Below are positions 1-7,461 of a DNA stretch of 64,000 nucleotides, piece after piece. Under the pieces are notes generated by a model. The model saw nothing but the letters and a program-made list of their open reading frames with translations, was not told the DNA's origin and did no database searches. The position numbers were made by a program, and so were the translations under genes. The stretch spans positions 124,001 through 188,000 of the forward strand of contig NZ_CALTTY010000001.1 of the NCBI RefSeq assembly GCF_943912385.1, read 5' to 3'. Each line of letters begins with the position of its first letter. The first letter of the stretch is position 1. The stretch is from an uncultured Anaerococcus sp. Lineage in GTDB: Bacteria; Bacillota; Clostridia; Tissierellales; Peptoniphilaceae.

Positions 1-203
1 ATTAATGAAGAAATAAAAAATAAGCCTATAAAAAATATTGGGAAAACTTCAGGATTTCCTTGGTAGTTTTCCAGGATATAGGCAGGTGAAATAATCCATA
101 AGAAGGGTTTGATCCCTACAAATAGACCGTAAAGTGCGATTAGTAAAAACATAATTGGCTCTAAGTTAGCCATCTTTTTAATTAAAAATTTAAATTCTTT
201 CAT
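1..203 (-). CDS. N-terminal fragment of a membrane protein, probably an ABC transporter
   Basis: The gene runs off the left edge, so only the first ~67 codons are visible. The reading frame opens with ATG at 203 and begins MKEFKFLIKKMANLEPIM. An amphipathic, lysine-rich start is followed by two hydrophobic stretches (about residues 17-40 and 55-67) containing KPFLWIISPAYIL. This resembles the first transmembrane helices of half-size ABC exporters, but no ATPase motif lies inside the window, so the family call is inference. A strong SD (AAGGAGG) sits 19 nt upstream of the ATG, with a small GCCGA/TCGGC hairpin in between. The gene has its own promoter and a leader region with a short ORF (201-363). 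Other membrane protein families are possible. Confidence 0.5.
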   Translation of the reverse strand, partial: MKEFKFLIKKMANLEPIMFLLIALYGLFVGIKPFLWIISPAYILENYQGNPEVFPIFFIGLFFISSL

Positions 204-206
204 ACA

Positions 207-266
207 GCCGAAAAGTCGGCATCCTCCTTGTTTCAATGTGTAAGTCAAGGAGTAATCCTTACTTAC
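207..266 (-). promoter_or_regulatory. candidate translational attenuator of the left-edge transporter
   Basis: Two mutually exclusive hairpins are visible on the minus strand. Hairpin 1 (240-266) is an 11-bp stem, GTAAGT-AAGGA pairing with TCCTT-ACTTAC around a TTAC loop with one bulged G; it starts at the leader-ORF stop codon. Hairpin 2 pairs CTCCTTG (246-252) with CAAGGAG (224-230) and would bury the ribosome binding site of the downstream gene. A third small hairpin (207-220) separates that site from the ATG. With the preceding 12-codon ORF this is the arrangement of drug- or peptide-responsive attenuators. The inducing signal is unknown. Confidence 0.5.
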
Positions 267-304
267 TAGTTACATTTTATTCTTCCTGTTCTTATTATTG
301 TCAT
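266..304 (-). CDS. 12-codon leader peptide ORF
   Basis: The ORF reads MTIIRTGRIKCN followed by TAG. It has an excellent GAAAGGAG SD 8 nt upstream of its ATG and lies directly between a sigma-A promoter (335-363) and a pair of alternative hairpins that control the next gene's ribosome binding site. I infer that it is a regulatory leader peptide and not a functional protein. It is too short for homology-based support. A ribosome stalled in it would break hairpin 1 or hairpin 2 depending on position. Confidence 0.5.
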   Translation of the reverse strand: MTIIRTGRIKCN

Positions 305-334
305 TTTATTTACTCCTTTCTTTATATTTATAAT

Positions 335-363
335 AATTTACCACGATAAAACCCTCTTGTCAA
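335..363 (-). promoter_or_regulatory. sigma-A promoter of leader ORF/transporter
   Basis: Minus-strand TTGACA (363-358), a 17-bp spacer and TAAATT (340-335). It lies just past the stop codon of the AlaX-like gene, so the transporter has its own transcription start. Confidence 0.6.
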
Positions 364-367
364 TAAT

Positions 368-979
368 TTATCTTCCTGCTACAAAGCCTATAATTGTATT
401 TTTCCCTTCTTTTCTTATATCAATGATCTTAAAATTTCTGATTTTATAGGTATTGTCAAAGTTTATGTAAGAATTAATGACTGTTCCAAGACCCAAAACT
501 TCACTTATGCCTGCTTCGGACTTTATAGGCAGGTTTGAATCGATAGCATAATTTATCATTTCATCAAAAAGATCAGGATCTATGTCAGACCTGTAATTTA
601 ACAGGCTTATAAAAGCCTTATCTTCACTTAGGTATAGTTTTGTTTTTATCTTACCGTAGAAAGCTTCAAGAAAAATTTGAAACAGGATATAGGCAGTGTT
701 GTAATAAAGGTTCCTATACCTTAATTTCTTGTCAACTAGAAGGTCAATTTTAGGAGAATCAACCTTTCCCTTTAATGATACTATGGTTGTCCCCCTATTT
801 TCCCTAACATCGATAACTTCAAACCCTGCTGCAGTCTTATAATCATCTAATAAAATTCCACTGCTTGGCATGAAGATACTCTGGTCTATGTAAACTTTAC
901 TTATATTGTTTTTATATTTTTTATCCTTGACTTCAGTCTGAAGGCTAAGGATTTCTGGATATTTTTCATAAAATTTCAT
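368..979 (-). CDS. degenerate AlaX/alanyl-tRNA editing-domain-like protein
   Basis: This 203-residue protein follows the layout of the AlaX/AlaRS editing fold. Near residue 36 FMPSSG occupies the place of the usual FYPEGGG segment. A V-D-x(3)-R segment then leads to YYNTAYILF (around 93), and near the C-terminus LGLGTVINS is followed by FKIIDIRKEGKN, matching the usual CGGTHV...FKI...GKG order. The four zinc ligands of the family (HxxxH and CxxxH) are all absent: NTAYI replaces HTAxH and the late Cys/His are gone. If it is a homologue, it is unlikely to hydrolyse mischarged tRNA by the known mechanism. The start has an AGAGGTG SD. It is divergent from comEC across a 64-bp spacer containing a long dyad. 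The assignment rests on pattern order only and is moderate. Confidence 0.5.
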   Translation of the reverse strand: MKFYEKYPEILSLQTEVKDKKYKNNISKVYIDQSIFMPSSGILLDDYKTAAGFEVIDVRENRGTTIVSLKGKVDSPKIDLLVDKKLRYRNLYYNTAYILFQIFLEAFYGKIKTKLYLSEDKAFISLLNYRSDIDPDLFDEMINYAIDSNLPIKSEAGISEVLGLGTVINSYINFDNTYKIRNFKIIDIRKEGKNTIIGFVAGR

Positions 980-986
980 TTTTTCA

Positions 987-1026
987 CCTCTAATCTATTA
1001 TATCATATGATATAATTAAATAGAGG
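987..1026. promoter_or_regulatory. 40-bp symmetric dyad between divergent genes
   Basis: An 18-bp perfect palindrome (TTATATCATATGATATAA, 998-1015) is flanked at equal 5-nt distances by CCTCTA (987-992) and TAGAGG (1021-1026). All arms are symmetric about 1006.5. It contains TATAAT-like hexamers on both strands and the SD-like sequences of both divergent genes. It could be back-to-back promoters or a repressor site; the sequence does not decide. Confidence 0.45.
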
Positions 1027-1043
1027 TTTTTATAAAAAAAAGA

Positions 1044-3221
1044 ATGTCCGTTTTTCTACTGGGGCTTATCCTTGGAATTTTAGGCTTTATCACATATGAA
1101 AATTTAAATATTATTTACCCTATCCTAGTATTAGGGATATTAGCCCTTATTTTTTATAAGAAGAATAAGGAGCTTACAGTTTTATTTTTAGCAGTTTTAT
1201 TAGGATTTTCTATGGCGAGCTTTAAATTTAATAGGATAAATCCAAAAGAAGTAAAAAATATAAATATAAATTTTACTGTTATAGATAAGAAGAAAAGTAT
1301 GAATTCTTATAGGTATACCGTAAAAATCAAGGAAAATAAAAAGAAGGCTTTCTTGTTTGAAGATGATATTTTTGAAATAGGAGATGAGGTAAAATCTCAT
1401 GGAGACCTCAAGCTTATAAGTCAAAATACCAATCCCAACCTTTTTTCATATAGGGCCTTTGCCATATCAAAGGAAGTTGGCCTTGAATTTAAGCCAGCTA
1501 AGACTAATGAAGGTAGGAATAATTCTAGGTCTAGAAATATCTTATTAGGATTAAGGAGAAAATTTACCTCCTATGTAAATAATATTTTTAGAGAGAACCT
1601 ATCAGAAGATGCATCAGATTTTGTAATATCTGTAGTTTTAGCGGATAGCCTTTTTGATAGGACAGATATAAATAAATTGGGCCTTGCCCATATCCTTGCT
1701 ATATCAGGCTTTCATATAGACTTACTCCTTACTTTCATGGTCTTAATCTTAACAAGGTTTGGACTTTCCTATAAAAAATCAGTAAGTCTTTCCTTATTTT
1801 TAGCCCTTATATATGGCTATATTATAGGATTTGCCTATTCTATCCAAAGGGTCCTTATAGTTAATCTTATAAGTTTTATAGGATTTTTATCAAGAAGGGC
1901 TATTGACAGGGTCAAGTCACTTATACTTGCAGCTCTTATAATTTTATTTATAAACCCCTTTGCTATTTTAAATACTGGTTTTGTCCTATCCTTTGTGACC
2001 ATGCTTGCAATTTACAAAATTTATCCTAGCTTAAAGAGGTTTTTTAAAGAAGGATTATTAAGAGATAGACTTTCCTTTACAGCAAGTATCCAACTGGCAG
2101 TCTTACCCTTTTCCGCCTATTATTTTAGGTATTTTAATATTTTATCAATCCTTTCAAACTTTTTGATAGTGCCTATATTTGAAATATCTATGTATATAAT
2201 TTTTGGAATAATTTTCCTCTATCCTATTTTTAGAAAACTTTTAAGACCAGGATTTTTTATCATTGACATACTTATAAGTTCTATATTAAACATGACAGAG
2301 TTCCTTGCTAGGATTCCTATTTTTGGCATAGACTTTATGGCAGAAAGTATAACAGTCAGTATTTTTCTTTTTGTTTTAACCTATGTCCTTTGTAATATTA
2401 AAAACTCTTATAAACTTGATAGGTTTTTAAGGTTAAGTTTTTTAATAGTATTATTGTCAATATCTATTAGAAGTTTTGATAAAAATATAAGCTATGAGAT
2501 GATTGATATTGGCCAGGGGGATGCATTTTTATTAAATGATAAGGGAAGTTACTACATGGTCGATGTGGGTGGGCCCAAATACAAGGACTATGATTCTGGT
2601 GAAAGAATTTTAGTTCCCTATCTTAAAAGTCTGGGGGTAAAAGATATAGAAGGAGTTTTCATAAGCCATGAAGATATGGACCACGCTGGCAACCTAGATA
2701 TATTATGTGAGAATTTCAATGTCAAAGATATTATAACAAATGATAAGGTCAGCAAGATTTTTAAGGATAAATATAAGCCCCTTATACTTAAGGAAGGCGA
2801 TGATATTAAATTAAAATCTGGCAAGATTAGCTGTGTTTATGATGGAGATAGAAATACAAGTGAGGATAATGACAAGTCCCTAGGGATTTTAATTAATCTT
2901 AGGGGGATTAAGATTTTAAGCCTGGGAGATTTGTCATCAACCTATGAAGATGATCTAGAAATAAAGGCAGATATTTTAAAACTATCCCACCATGGATCGG
3001 CTTCATCAAGTTCTAAGAAATTTATTGAAAATACTAGTCCAGACCTAGTATTAATATCAGCTGGTAGGAATAATACCTATGGTCATCCTGCCGGAGAAGT
3101 TTTAGCTAATACCAAAGATATAAGAAAATATAATACCCAGACGGATGGCCTTGTAAGAATTAAATTTAATAAGGGTAGGGTCAGGGTGGAGAAATATTTG
3201 AAGGGAGGATTTTTTAGGTGA
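1044..3221 (+). CDS. comEC: ComEC/Rec2 family DNA uptake channel protein
   Basis: A 725-residue membrane protein. It has N-terminal helices, a soluble OB-like segment (about residues 60-150), a polytopic competence domain (about 190-480, including LAHILAISGFHIDLLL) and a C-terminal metallo-beta-lactamase-like domain with HEDMDH (near residue 541) and LSHHGS (near 652). ComEC moves single-stranded DNA through the membrane during transformation; the C-terminal domain is the likely nuclease. The length is normal for the family. The ATG has only a distant AGAGG (about 17 nt), so initiation may be weak. The gene ends in a 4-nt GTGA overlap with holA, a common Firmicute neighbour. No comEA/comEB is next to it. 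Confidence 0.93.
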   Translation: MSVFLLGLILGILGFITYENLNIIYPILVLGILALIFYKKNKELTVLFLAVLLGFSMASFKFNRINPKEVKNININFTVIDKKKSMNSYRYTVKIKENKKKAFLFEDDIFEIGDEVKSHGDLKLISQNTNPNLFSYRAFAISKEVGLEFKPAKTNEGRNNSRSRNILLGLRRKFTSYVNNIFRENLSEDASDFVISVVLADSLFDRTDINKLGLAHILAISGFHIDLLLTFMVLILTRFGLSYKKSVSLSLFLALIYGYIIGFAYSIQRVLIVNLISFIGFLSRRAIDRVKSLILAALIILFINPFAILNTGFVLSFVTMLAIYKIYPSLKRFFKEGLLRDRLSFTASIQLAVLPFSAYYFRYFNILSILSNFLIVPIFEISMYIIFGIIFLYPIFRKLLRPGFFIIDILISSILNMTEFLARIPIFGIDFMAESITVSIFLFVLTYVLCNIKNSYKLDRFLRLSFLIVLLSISIRSFDKNISYEMIDIGQGDAFLLNDKGSYYMVDVGGPKYKDYDSGERILVPYLKSLGVKDIEGVFISHEDMDHAGNLDILCENFNVKDIITNDKVSKIFKDKYKPLILKEGDDIKLKSGKISCVYDGDRNTSEDNDKSLGILINLRGIKILSLGDLSSTYEDDLEIKADILKLSHHGSASSSSKKFIENTSPDLVLISAGRNNTYGHPAGEVLANTKDIRKYNTQTDGLVRIKFNKGRVRVEKYLKGGFFR

Positions 3222-4234
3222 AATATGTAGAATTTTTTAAAAATTTTATTGGTTTAAAAACCAAGGGAATTTACCTGTTTGATTCTATGGAAGAATACTT
3301 AAATACAACCATAATAGAAGAGGCAGATAGACTTATAAATATAAAAGACTTCAACCTCATAAAGATAAAGGGAGATACTGATTTTGATACCTTAAAAAAC
3401 TCCTATGAAACCTATCCGGTTATGGAAGATAGGAAGATTATTATCTGGCAAAACATAGACCTATCAAAAGAAGGAGTCAAATCTTATAAGGAAATTCTTG
3501 ATAAGCTCGCTGAAGATGCCAAAGACTTCCCATCCTACGCTAGCCTCTTAATTTTTTCAGATAAAAAACCCTTTAAAGGAAAATTCTATAAGGAAATTAA
3601 GAAAAATGGAACAGTAGTTGAGATAGATAGGCTAAATAACCAAGAATTAAGGTCATTTATAGGTAGAAGATTTGTAAAAAATAATAAAAAAATCTCAAAT
3701 AAATATATAGATGAAATAATAAATAGGTTTTCTTACCTGTCCTATAATAGTGAAATTGACTTATTTGAAGTAGTAAATTCTGTAGATAAAATAATTTCAA
3801 ACTCATCTAATGAGTTTATAACAAAAGAAGATATAAATGATCAATTAGACCAGGTTTTAAATTTAAATATATTTAATCTTACAGATTCTGTGTCAGCAAA
3901 GAAGACAAGAGAAGCTATGTCGACACTTTTCGCCATGGAAAAGTCTGGGGAAGACTTATTTATGGTCTACCATATGCTAATAAGGCAATTTAGGATTTTG
4001 ACAACAGTAAAGAGCTTGACCAGGGCAAATTATAATGATTCTTTCATAATGAAGGTAGCAAAGATTGGATCTTTTGAACTAAAAAAAGCTAAGGCAAATA
4101 TTAGAAACTTTACCTTAGACGAATTAATTGAGACAAATGAAAGGCTCATGGACATGGAAATAAGATCAAAGTCAGAAGCCTTTGATATGAAGGATGAATT
4201 ATTGAAATTAATTGCCTATGTGGGAATAAAATAA
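3218..4234 (+). CDS. holA: DNA polymerase III delta subunit (clamp loader)
   Basis: A 338-residue clamp-loader subunit. It opens the beta clamp as part of the tau/delta/delta-prime complex at the replication fork. The protein has the typical delta order: an N-terminal domain ending around residue 125 with LLIFSDKKPFKGKFYKEIKK, a helical lid domain, and a C-terminal collar domain beginning near LNIFNLTDSVSAKK. It has no Walker motif, as expected for delta. The GTG start overlaps the comEC stop by 4 nt and has a GGGAGG SD inside comEC, so translation is probably coupled. A hairpin terminator follows immediately. Confidence 0.92.
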   Translation: MKYVEFFKNFIGLKTKGIYLFDSMEEYLNTTIIEEADRLINIKDFNLIKIKGDTDFDTLKNSYETYPVMEDRKIIIWQNIDLSKEGVKSYKEILDKLAEDAKDFPSYASLLIFSDKKPFKGKFYKEIKKNGTVVEIDRLNNQELRSFIGRRFVKNNKKISNKYIDEIINRFSYLSYNSEIDLFEVVNSVDKIISNSSNEFITKEDINDQLDQVLNLNIFNLTDSVSAKKTREAMSTLFAMEKSGEDLFMVYHMLIRQFRILTTVKSLTRANYNDSFIMKVAKIGSFELKKAKANIRNFTLDELIETNERLMDMEIRSKSEAFDMKDELLKLIAYVGIK

Positions 4235-4259
4235 GAGTGGGTTGGCCACTCTTTTTTTT
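4234..4259 (+). terminator. intrinsic terminator of comEC-holA
   Basis: 7-bp stem AGAGTGG/CCACTCT with a GTTGG loop and eight T residues. It starts at the last base of the holA stop codon. Confidence 0.9.
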
Positions 4260-4261
4260 GT

Positions 4262-4560
4262 ATAGGGTTTTATCATTTTTCCTGCGTGCTTTGTGTTTGT
4301 AAGGTTGTGAAATCCGTAAAAAATTGTTTACATACAATTTGCGACTCAAAAAGCCCAATGCTCCTTCCTTCGACTAGGTTTAGGATAAAATTTGTCGCAT
4401 CGGGCTTTCTTCGCTGCATAAGGTTTTTCTATTATTTCCCTGCGTGCTTCGCACTTGTAAAATAATGAAAAACGCACAAATTTTTCTCGTGAAGCCCTAT
4501 TCCAATTTGATTGGAAATCAAATTGTAGGAAGGTCTGATACTTTAGTGAAAAATTTGTGC
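4262..4560. repeat. decayed structured repeat element, two copies plus nested inverted repeats
   Basis: No gene is visible here. Two diverged direct copies (about 4262-4330 and 4421-4490) share the core CCTGCGTGCTT followed by a TTGTAA segment and a poly-A/T stretch. Copy 2 folds as ATTATTT...AAATAAT around GTGC-TTC-GCAC. Downstream, GCACAAATTTTTC (4474-4486) is a perfect 13-bp inverted match to 4548-4560 and encloses a second perfect 10-bp hairpin, CAATTTGATT/AATCAAATTG (4503-4525). AAGCCC/GGGCTT pairs also flank 4360-4410. This resembles a MITE or REP-type intergenic repeat; no transposase or target duplication was identified. Confidence 0.55.
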
Positions 4561-4570
4561 TACTATTAAA

Positions 4571-4623
4571 ATGAGTGATTATCAGTAGTCATATGTTAGG
4601 ATCCAGTACTGATTATCACTCAT
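4571..4623 (-). terminator. long hairpin downstream of rpsT
   Basis: 17-bp inverted repeat with one mismatch (4571-4587 and 4607-4623; minus strand ATGAGTGATAATCAGTA start) and a 19-nt loop, followed on the minus strand by TTTTAAT. It begins 5 nt after the rpsT stop, so it is probably the rpsT terminator, although the U-tract is short. Confidence 0.6.
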
Positions 4624-4628
4624 TTGTC

Positions 4629-4886
4629 TTATGCGTTTAGTTTTTTAGCTAATTTTGATGTAGTTGCTGCTACTCTATTTTTGTGGATAACATTTTTGTT
4701 TTGTGCTTGTTTTAGTTTCTTGTCAACTACTTTGAATATTTCTCTAGCTTCATCAAGGTTTCCAGCATCTACAGCAGCTTCAAACCTTTTGATATAAGTT
4801 TTTATTTCAGATTTTCTCGCCTTGTTTCTAAGTGTATTTCTCTTAGCGACTTCGATTCTTTTTTGGCTTGATTTAATATTTGCCAT
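4629..4886 (-). CDS. rpsT: 30S ribosomal protein S20
   Basis: An 85-residue, highly basic protein with the S20 pattern: MANIKSSQKRIEVAKRN at the start, NKARKSEIKTYIKRFE in the middle and a C-terminal KNVIHKNRVAATTSKLAKK. It binds 16S rRNA and helps 30S assembly. The length is typical. It is monocistronic on the minus strand with an AGAGGTG SD, its own promoter (4924-4952) and a hairpin downstream. It is divergent from lepB. S20 next to holA in convergent orientation is common in Firmicutes. Confidence 0.97.
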   Translation of the reverse strand: MANIKSSQKRIEVAKRNTLRNKARKSEIKTYIKRFEAAVDAGNLDEAREIFKVVDKKLKQAQNKNVIHKNRVAATTSKLAKKLNA

Positions 4887-4923
4887 CTATTTTCACCTCT
4901 CTTCTTATTTGATTGACTTAAGT

Positions 4924-4952
4924 ATTATACAATAATTATAAGAAAAGCTCAA
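4924..4952 (-). promoter_or_regulatory. sigma-A promoter of rpsT
   Basis: Minus-strand TTGAGC (4952-4947), 17-bp spacer, TATAAT (4929-4924), about 38 nt before the ATG. Confidence 0.7.
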
Positions 4953-4978
4953 GTTTTTATTTATATAGACTGAATTTT

Positions 4979-5007
4979 TTGAGAATTAGACGGACTTAGT
5001 ATATAAT
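4979..5007 (+). promoter_or_regulatory. sigma-A promoter of lepB-lepA
   Basis: TTGAGA (4979-4984), 17-bp spacer, TATAAT (5002-5007), 23 nt before the lepB ATG. Confidence 0.7.
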
Positions 5008-5030
5008 TATTAGGAAATGAGAGGTTTAAT

Positions 5031-5603
5031 ATGAAAGAAGAAAATACAAAAACTAAAAAAGATAGTTCCATACTAAATATTGTTTGGGACTGGGTCAAGA
5101 CTATTGCCATAGCCTTATTTATAACATTTTTTATTAAGATATTTATAATGGATGCAACAGTGGTTTCTGGTAAGTCTATGTTAAATACCCTCCATGATGG
5201 AGATTGGCTGATGGTTAATAAGGTTGGCAAACATTTTAGAGACTATAAGAGGGGAGAGATTGTAATTTTAAATGCACCAGACTTTCCAAATAGGCTATAT
5301 GTAAAAAGAATTATAGGTGTTCCCGGTGACTTTGTTGAATTAAAAGATGGGGATGTCTATGTTAATGATGAAAAATTAGATGAAAAATACATAGCTGTCG
5401 ATCAGACTATGGCAAAGACAGATCAAACAGGATGGATTTTAGGAGATAAGGAATACTTGGTTTTTGGCGATAACAGGGCCAATTCCAATGATTCAAGAGA
5501 TTTCGGACAAATTTATAAAGAAGAGATTGTAGGCCGTGCCTTTGTAAGGATATATCCTTTCTCTGATGCAGGCTTAATTGATAACAATCCTTATGGAAAT
5601 TAA
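5031..5603 (+). CDS. lepB: type I signal peptidase
   Basis: A 190-residue single-pass membrane protease that removes signal peptides from secreted proteins at the outer face of the membrane. One N-terminal transmembrane helix (about residues 17-40) precedes GKSM with the nucleophile Ser49. The catalytic Lys92 is in YVKRIIGVPGD, and the conserved GDNRANSNDSRDFG box lies near residues 145-158. This is the short Gram-positive form. An AGAGG SD lies 8 nt from the ATG. lepA follows after 14 nt, so the two are probably co-transcribed. Confidence 0.95.
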   Translation: MKEENTKTKKDSSILNIVWDWVKTIAIALFITFFIKIFIMDATVVSGKSMLNTLHDGDWLMVNKVGKHFRDYKRGEIVILNAPDFPNRLYVKRIIGVPGDFVELKDGDVYVNDEKLDEKYIAVDQTMAKTDQTGWILGDKEYLVFGDNRANSNDSRDFGQIYKEEIVGRAFVRIYPFSDAGLIDNNPYGN

Positions 5604-5617
5604 TTAGTAGGAGTTAT

Positions 5618-7429
5618 ATGACAAAGAGAAAAGATAATATTAGAAATTTTTCTATTATTGCCCATATCGACCACGGTAAGTCGACTCTAGCTGACAGGCT
5701 TATAGAAGCAAGTGAAAGTATTAGCCAGAGAGATATAAAAGAGCAAATGCTTGATGACATGGAGCTTGAAAAAGAACGTGGAATAACTATAAAGTTAAAA
5801 TCAATTAAGATCCACTATAAGGCCAAAGATGGTAAGATTTACGATTTAAACCTAATAGATACCCCTGGTCACGTGGACTTTAACTATGAGGTATCAAGGT
5901 CACTAAAGGCCTGTGAAGGGGCAATCCTTGTTGTAGATGCAAGCCAGGGTGTTGAAGCTCAGACCCTTGCCAATACCTACCTTGCCTTGGAACAAGATTT
6001 AGAAATTCTTCCAGTTTTAAATAAAATCGACCTACCAAGCGCTAGGGTAGACGAGATTAAACTAGAAATTGAAAATCAAATAGGCTTAGATACGGACCAT
6101 GCGCCTCTAGTATCAGCTAAGACAGGTCTTAATATAGACGATGTATTAGAGGATATAGTGGAAAATGTTCCAGCACCAGAAGATAATGATGATAAACCAC
6201 TTAAAGCACTTATCTTCGACTCTTTTTATGACTCATATGTAGGAGTTATCTGCTATATCAGAGTTTTTGAAGGGGTTATAAGGGCAGGAGATCAGATAAA
6301 GATGATGAACACCGGTAAGGTTTTCGAAGTAAACCAAGTCGGCTATACAACAAAAGGAAGGGTCCAAACTGACGAATTAAGGTCAGGAGATGTTGGTTTC
6401 ATCGAAGCTTCCATCAAGGAAGTAAAGGATGCCAGGGTTGGGGATACCATTACTACAGTTGATAACCCTACTGATAAGCCCCTTGATGGCTACAAGGAAG
6501 TTCTTCCTATGGTTTATTCAGGTATATATCCAGCAGAGGGGGAATCTTTCAATAAATTAAGAGACTCTCTTGAAAAACTTCAAGTAAATGACGCTGCCCT
6601 TGTCTTTGAACAAGAAAATTCCCAAGCACTAGGAGTTGGTCTTAGAGCAGGATTTTTAGGACTTTTACACATGGATATCATAACCCAGAGGCTAGAAAGG
6701 GAATATGACCTTGATATCATAGCAACAGCTCCATCTGTTATATATAATCTAAAATTAAAGGGTGAGGAAGAAGAAGAAGAACTACAAAATCCCAATGACT
6801 TCCCAGACCCTACAGAGATAGAATATATTAAAGAGCCAATGACTATTTCTGAGATAATGACACCCAAAGATTATATAGGACAAGTTATGGAACTTGCTCA
6901 ATCAAGACGTGGTGAGTTAATAAACATGACCTATATAGATGAAACCAGGGTATCAATTAAGTATAGGATTCCTCTCAGTGAGGTAATTTATAATTTCTTT
7001 GATAGTCTAAAGTCAAGGAGTAAGGGTTATGCCTCCCTAGACTATGAGGTAACAGACTATGTAATTTCTGACTTAGTAAAGCTTGATATTTTAATTAATG
7101 AACAAAACGTCGATGCCCTATCCCTAATAGTCCACAAGGATTCAGCCTATACTAGGGGTCGCGGCATAGTTGAGAAACTAAAAGATGAGATTCCAAGACA
7201 GCAATTTGCAGTCCCTATCCAGGCTGCTATTGGTGGAAAGATTATAGCAAGAGAGACAGTAAGGGCTCTTAGAAAAGATGTAATCGCCAAATGCTACGGT
7301 GGGGATATTTCAAGGAAGAAAAAGCTTCTTGAAAAACAAAAAGAAGGTAAGAAGAAGATGCGTCAATTAGGTAATGTCGAAGTTCCACAAGATGCCTTCC
7401 TATCAGTATTAAAACTAGATGACGAATAA
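5618..7429 (+). CDS. lepA: elongation factor 4 (LepA), translational back-translocase GTPase
   Basis: A 603-residue translational GTPase acting on stalled or mistranslocated ribosomes. The G-motifs are intact: AHIDHGKS at residues 15-22, DTPGH near 81 and NKID near 135. They are followed by domain 2, the EF-G-like domains and the LepA-specific C-terminal tail (RKKKLLEKQKEGKKKMRQ). Full length. An SD (TAGGAG) precedes the ATG. The gene sits behind lepB and ends in a palindromic terminator shared with the convergent anti-sigma gene. In many Firmicutes lepA directly precedes hemW and hrcA; here that order is interrupted by the sigma pair and a GNAT gene. Confidence 0.97.
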   Translation: MTKRKDNIRNFSIIAHIDHGKSTLADRLIEASESISQRDIKEQMLDDMELEKERGITIKLKSIKIHYKAKDGKIYDLNLIDTPGHVDFNYEVSRSLKACEGAILVVDASQGVEAQTLANTYLALEQDLEILPVLNKIDLPSARVDEIKLEIENQIGLDTDHAPLVSAKTGLNIDDVLEDIVENVPAPEDNDDKPLKALIFDSFYDSYVGVICYIRVFEGVIRAGDQIKMMNTGKVFEVNQVGYTTKGRVQTDELRSGDVGFIEASIKEVKDARVGDTITTVDNPTDKPLDGYKEVLPMVYSGIYPAEGESFNKLRDSLEKLQVNDAALVFEQENSQALGVGLRAGFLGLLHMDIITQRLEREYDLDIIATAPSVIYNLKLKGEEEEEELQNPNDFPDPTEIEYIKEPMTISEIMTPKDYIGQVMELAQSRRGELINMTYIDETRVSIKYRIPLSEVIYNFFDSLKSRSKGYASLDYEVTDYVISDLVKLDILINEQNVDALSLIVHKDSAYTRGRGIVEKLKDEIPRQQFAVPIQAAIGGKIIARETVRALRKDVIAKCYGGDISRKKKLLEKQKEGKKKMRQLGNVEVPQDAFLSVLKLDDE

Positions 7430-7433
7430 AAAA

Positions 7434-7461
7434 TAAAAGGATGTGAAATTCACATCCTTTT
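7434..7461. terminator. bidirectional terminator between lepA and the anti-sigma gene
   Basis: AAAAGGATGTGA and TCACATCCTTTT form an almost uninterrupted palindrome with a T-run on each strand. The TGA stop codon of the minus-strand gene lies inside the stem. Confidence 0.85.

Noticed and set aside
4146..4358. minus-strand ORF of ~70 codons across the holA end
   Set aside because: It crosses a clear terminator and the decayed repeat, has no SD and no plausible protein signature.
4230..4620. CRISPR-like array at the repeat island
   Set aside because: Only two diverged copies with unequal spacing and nested palindromes; no regular repeat-spacer pattern or cas genes.
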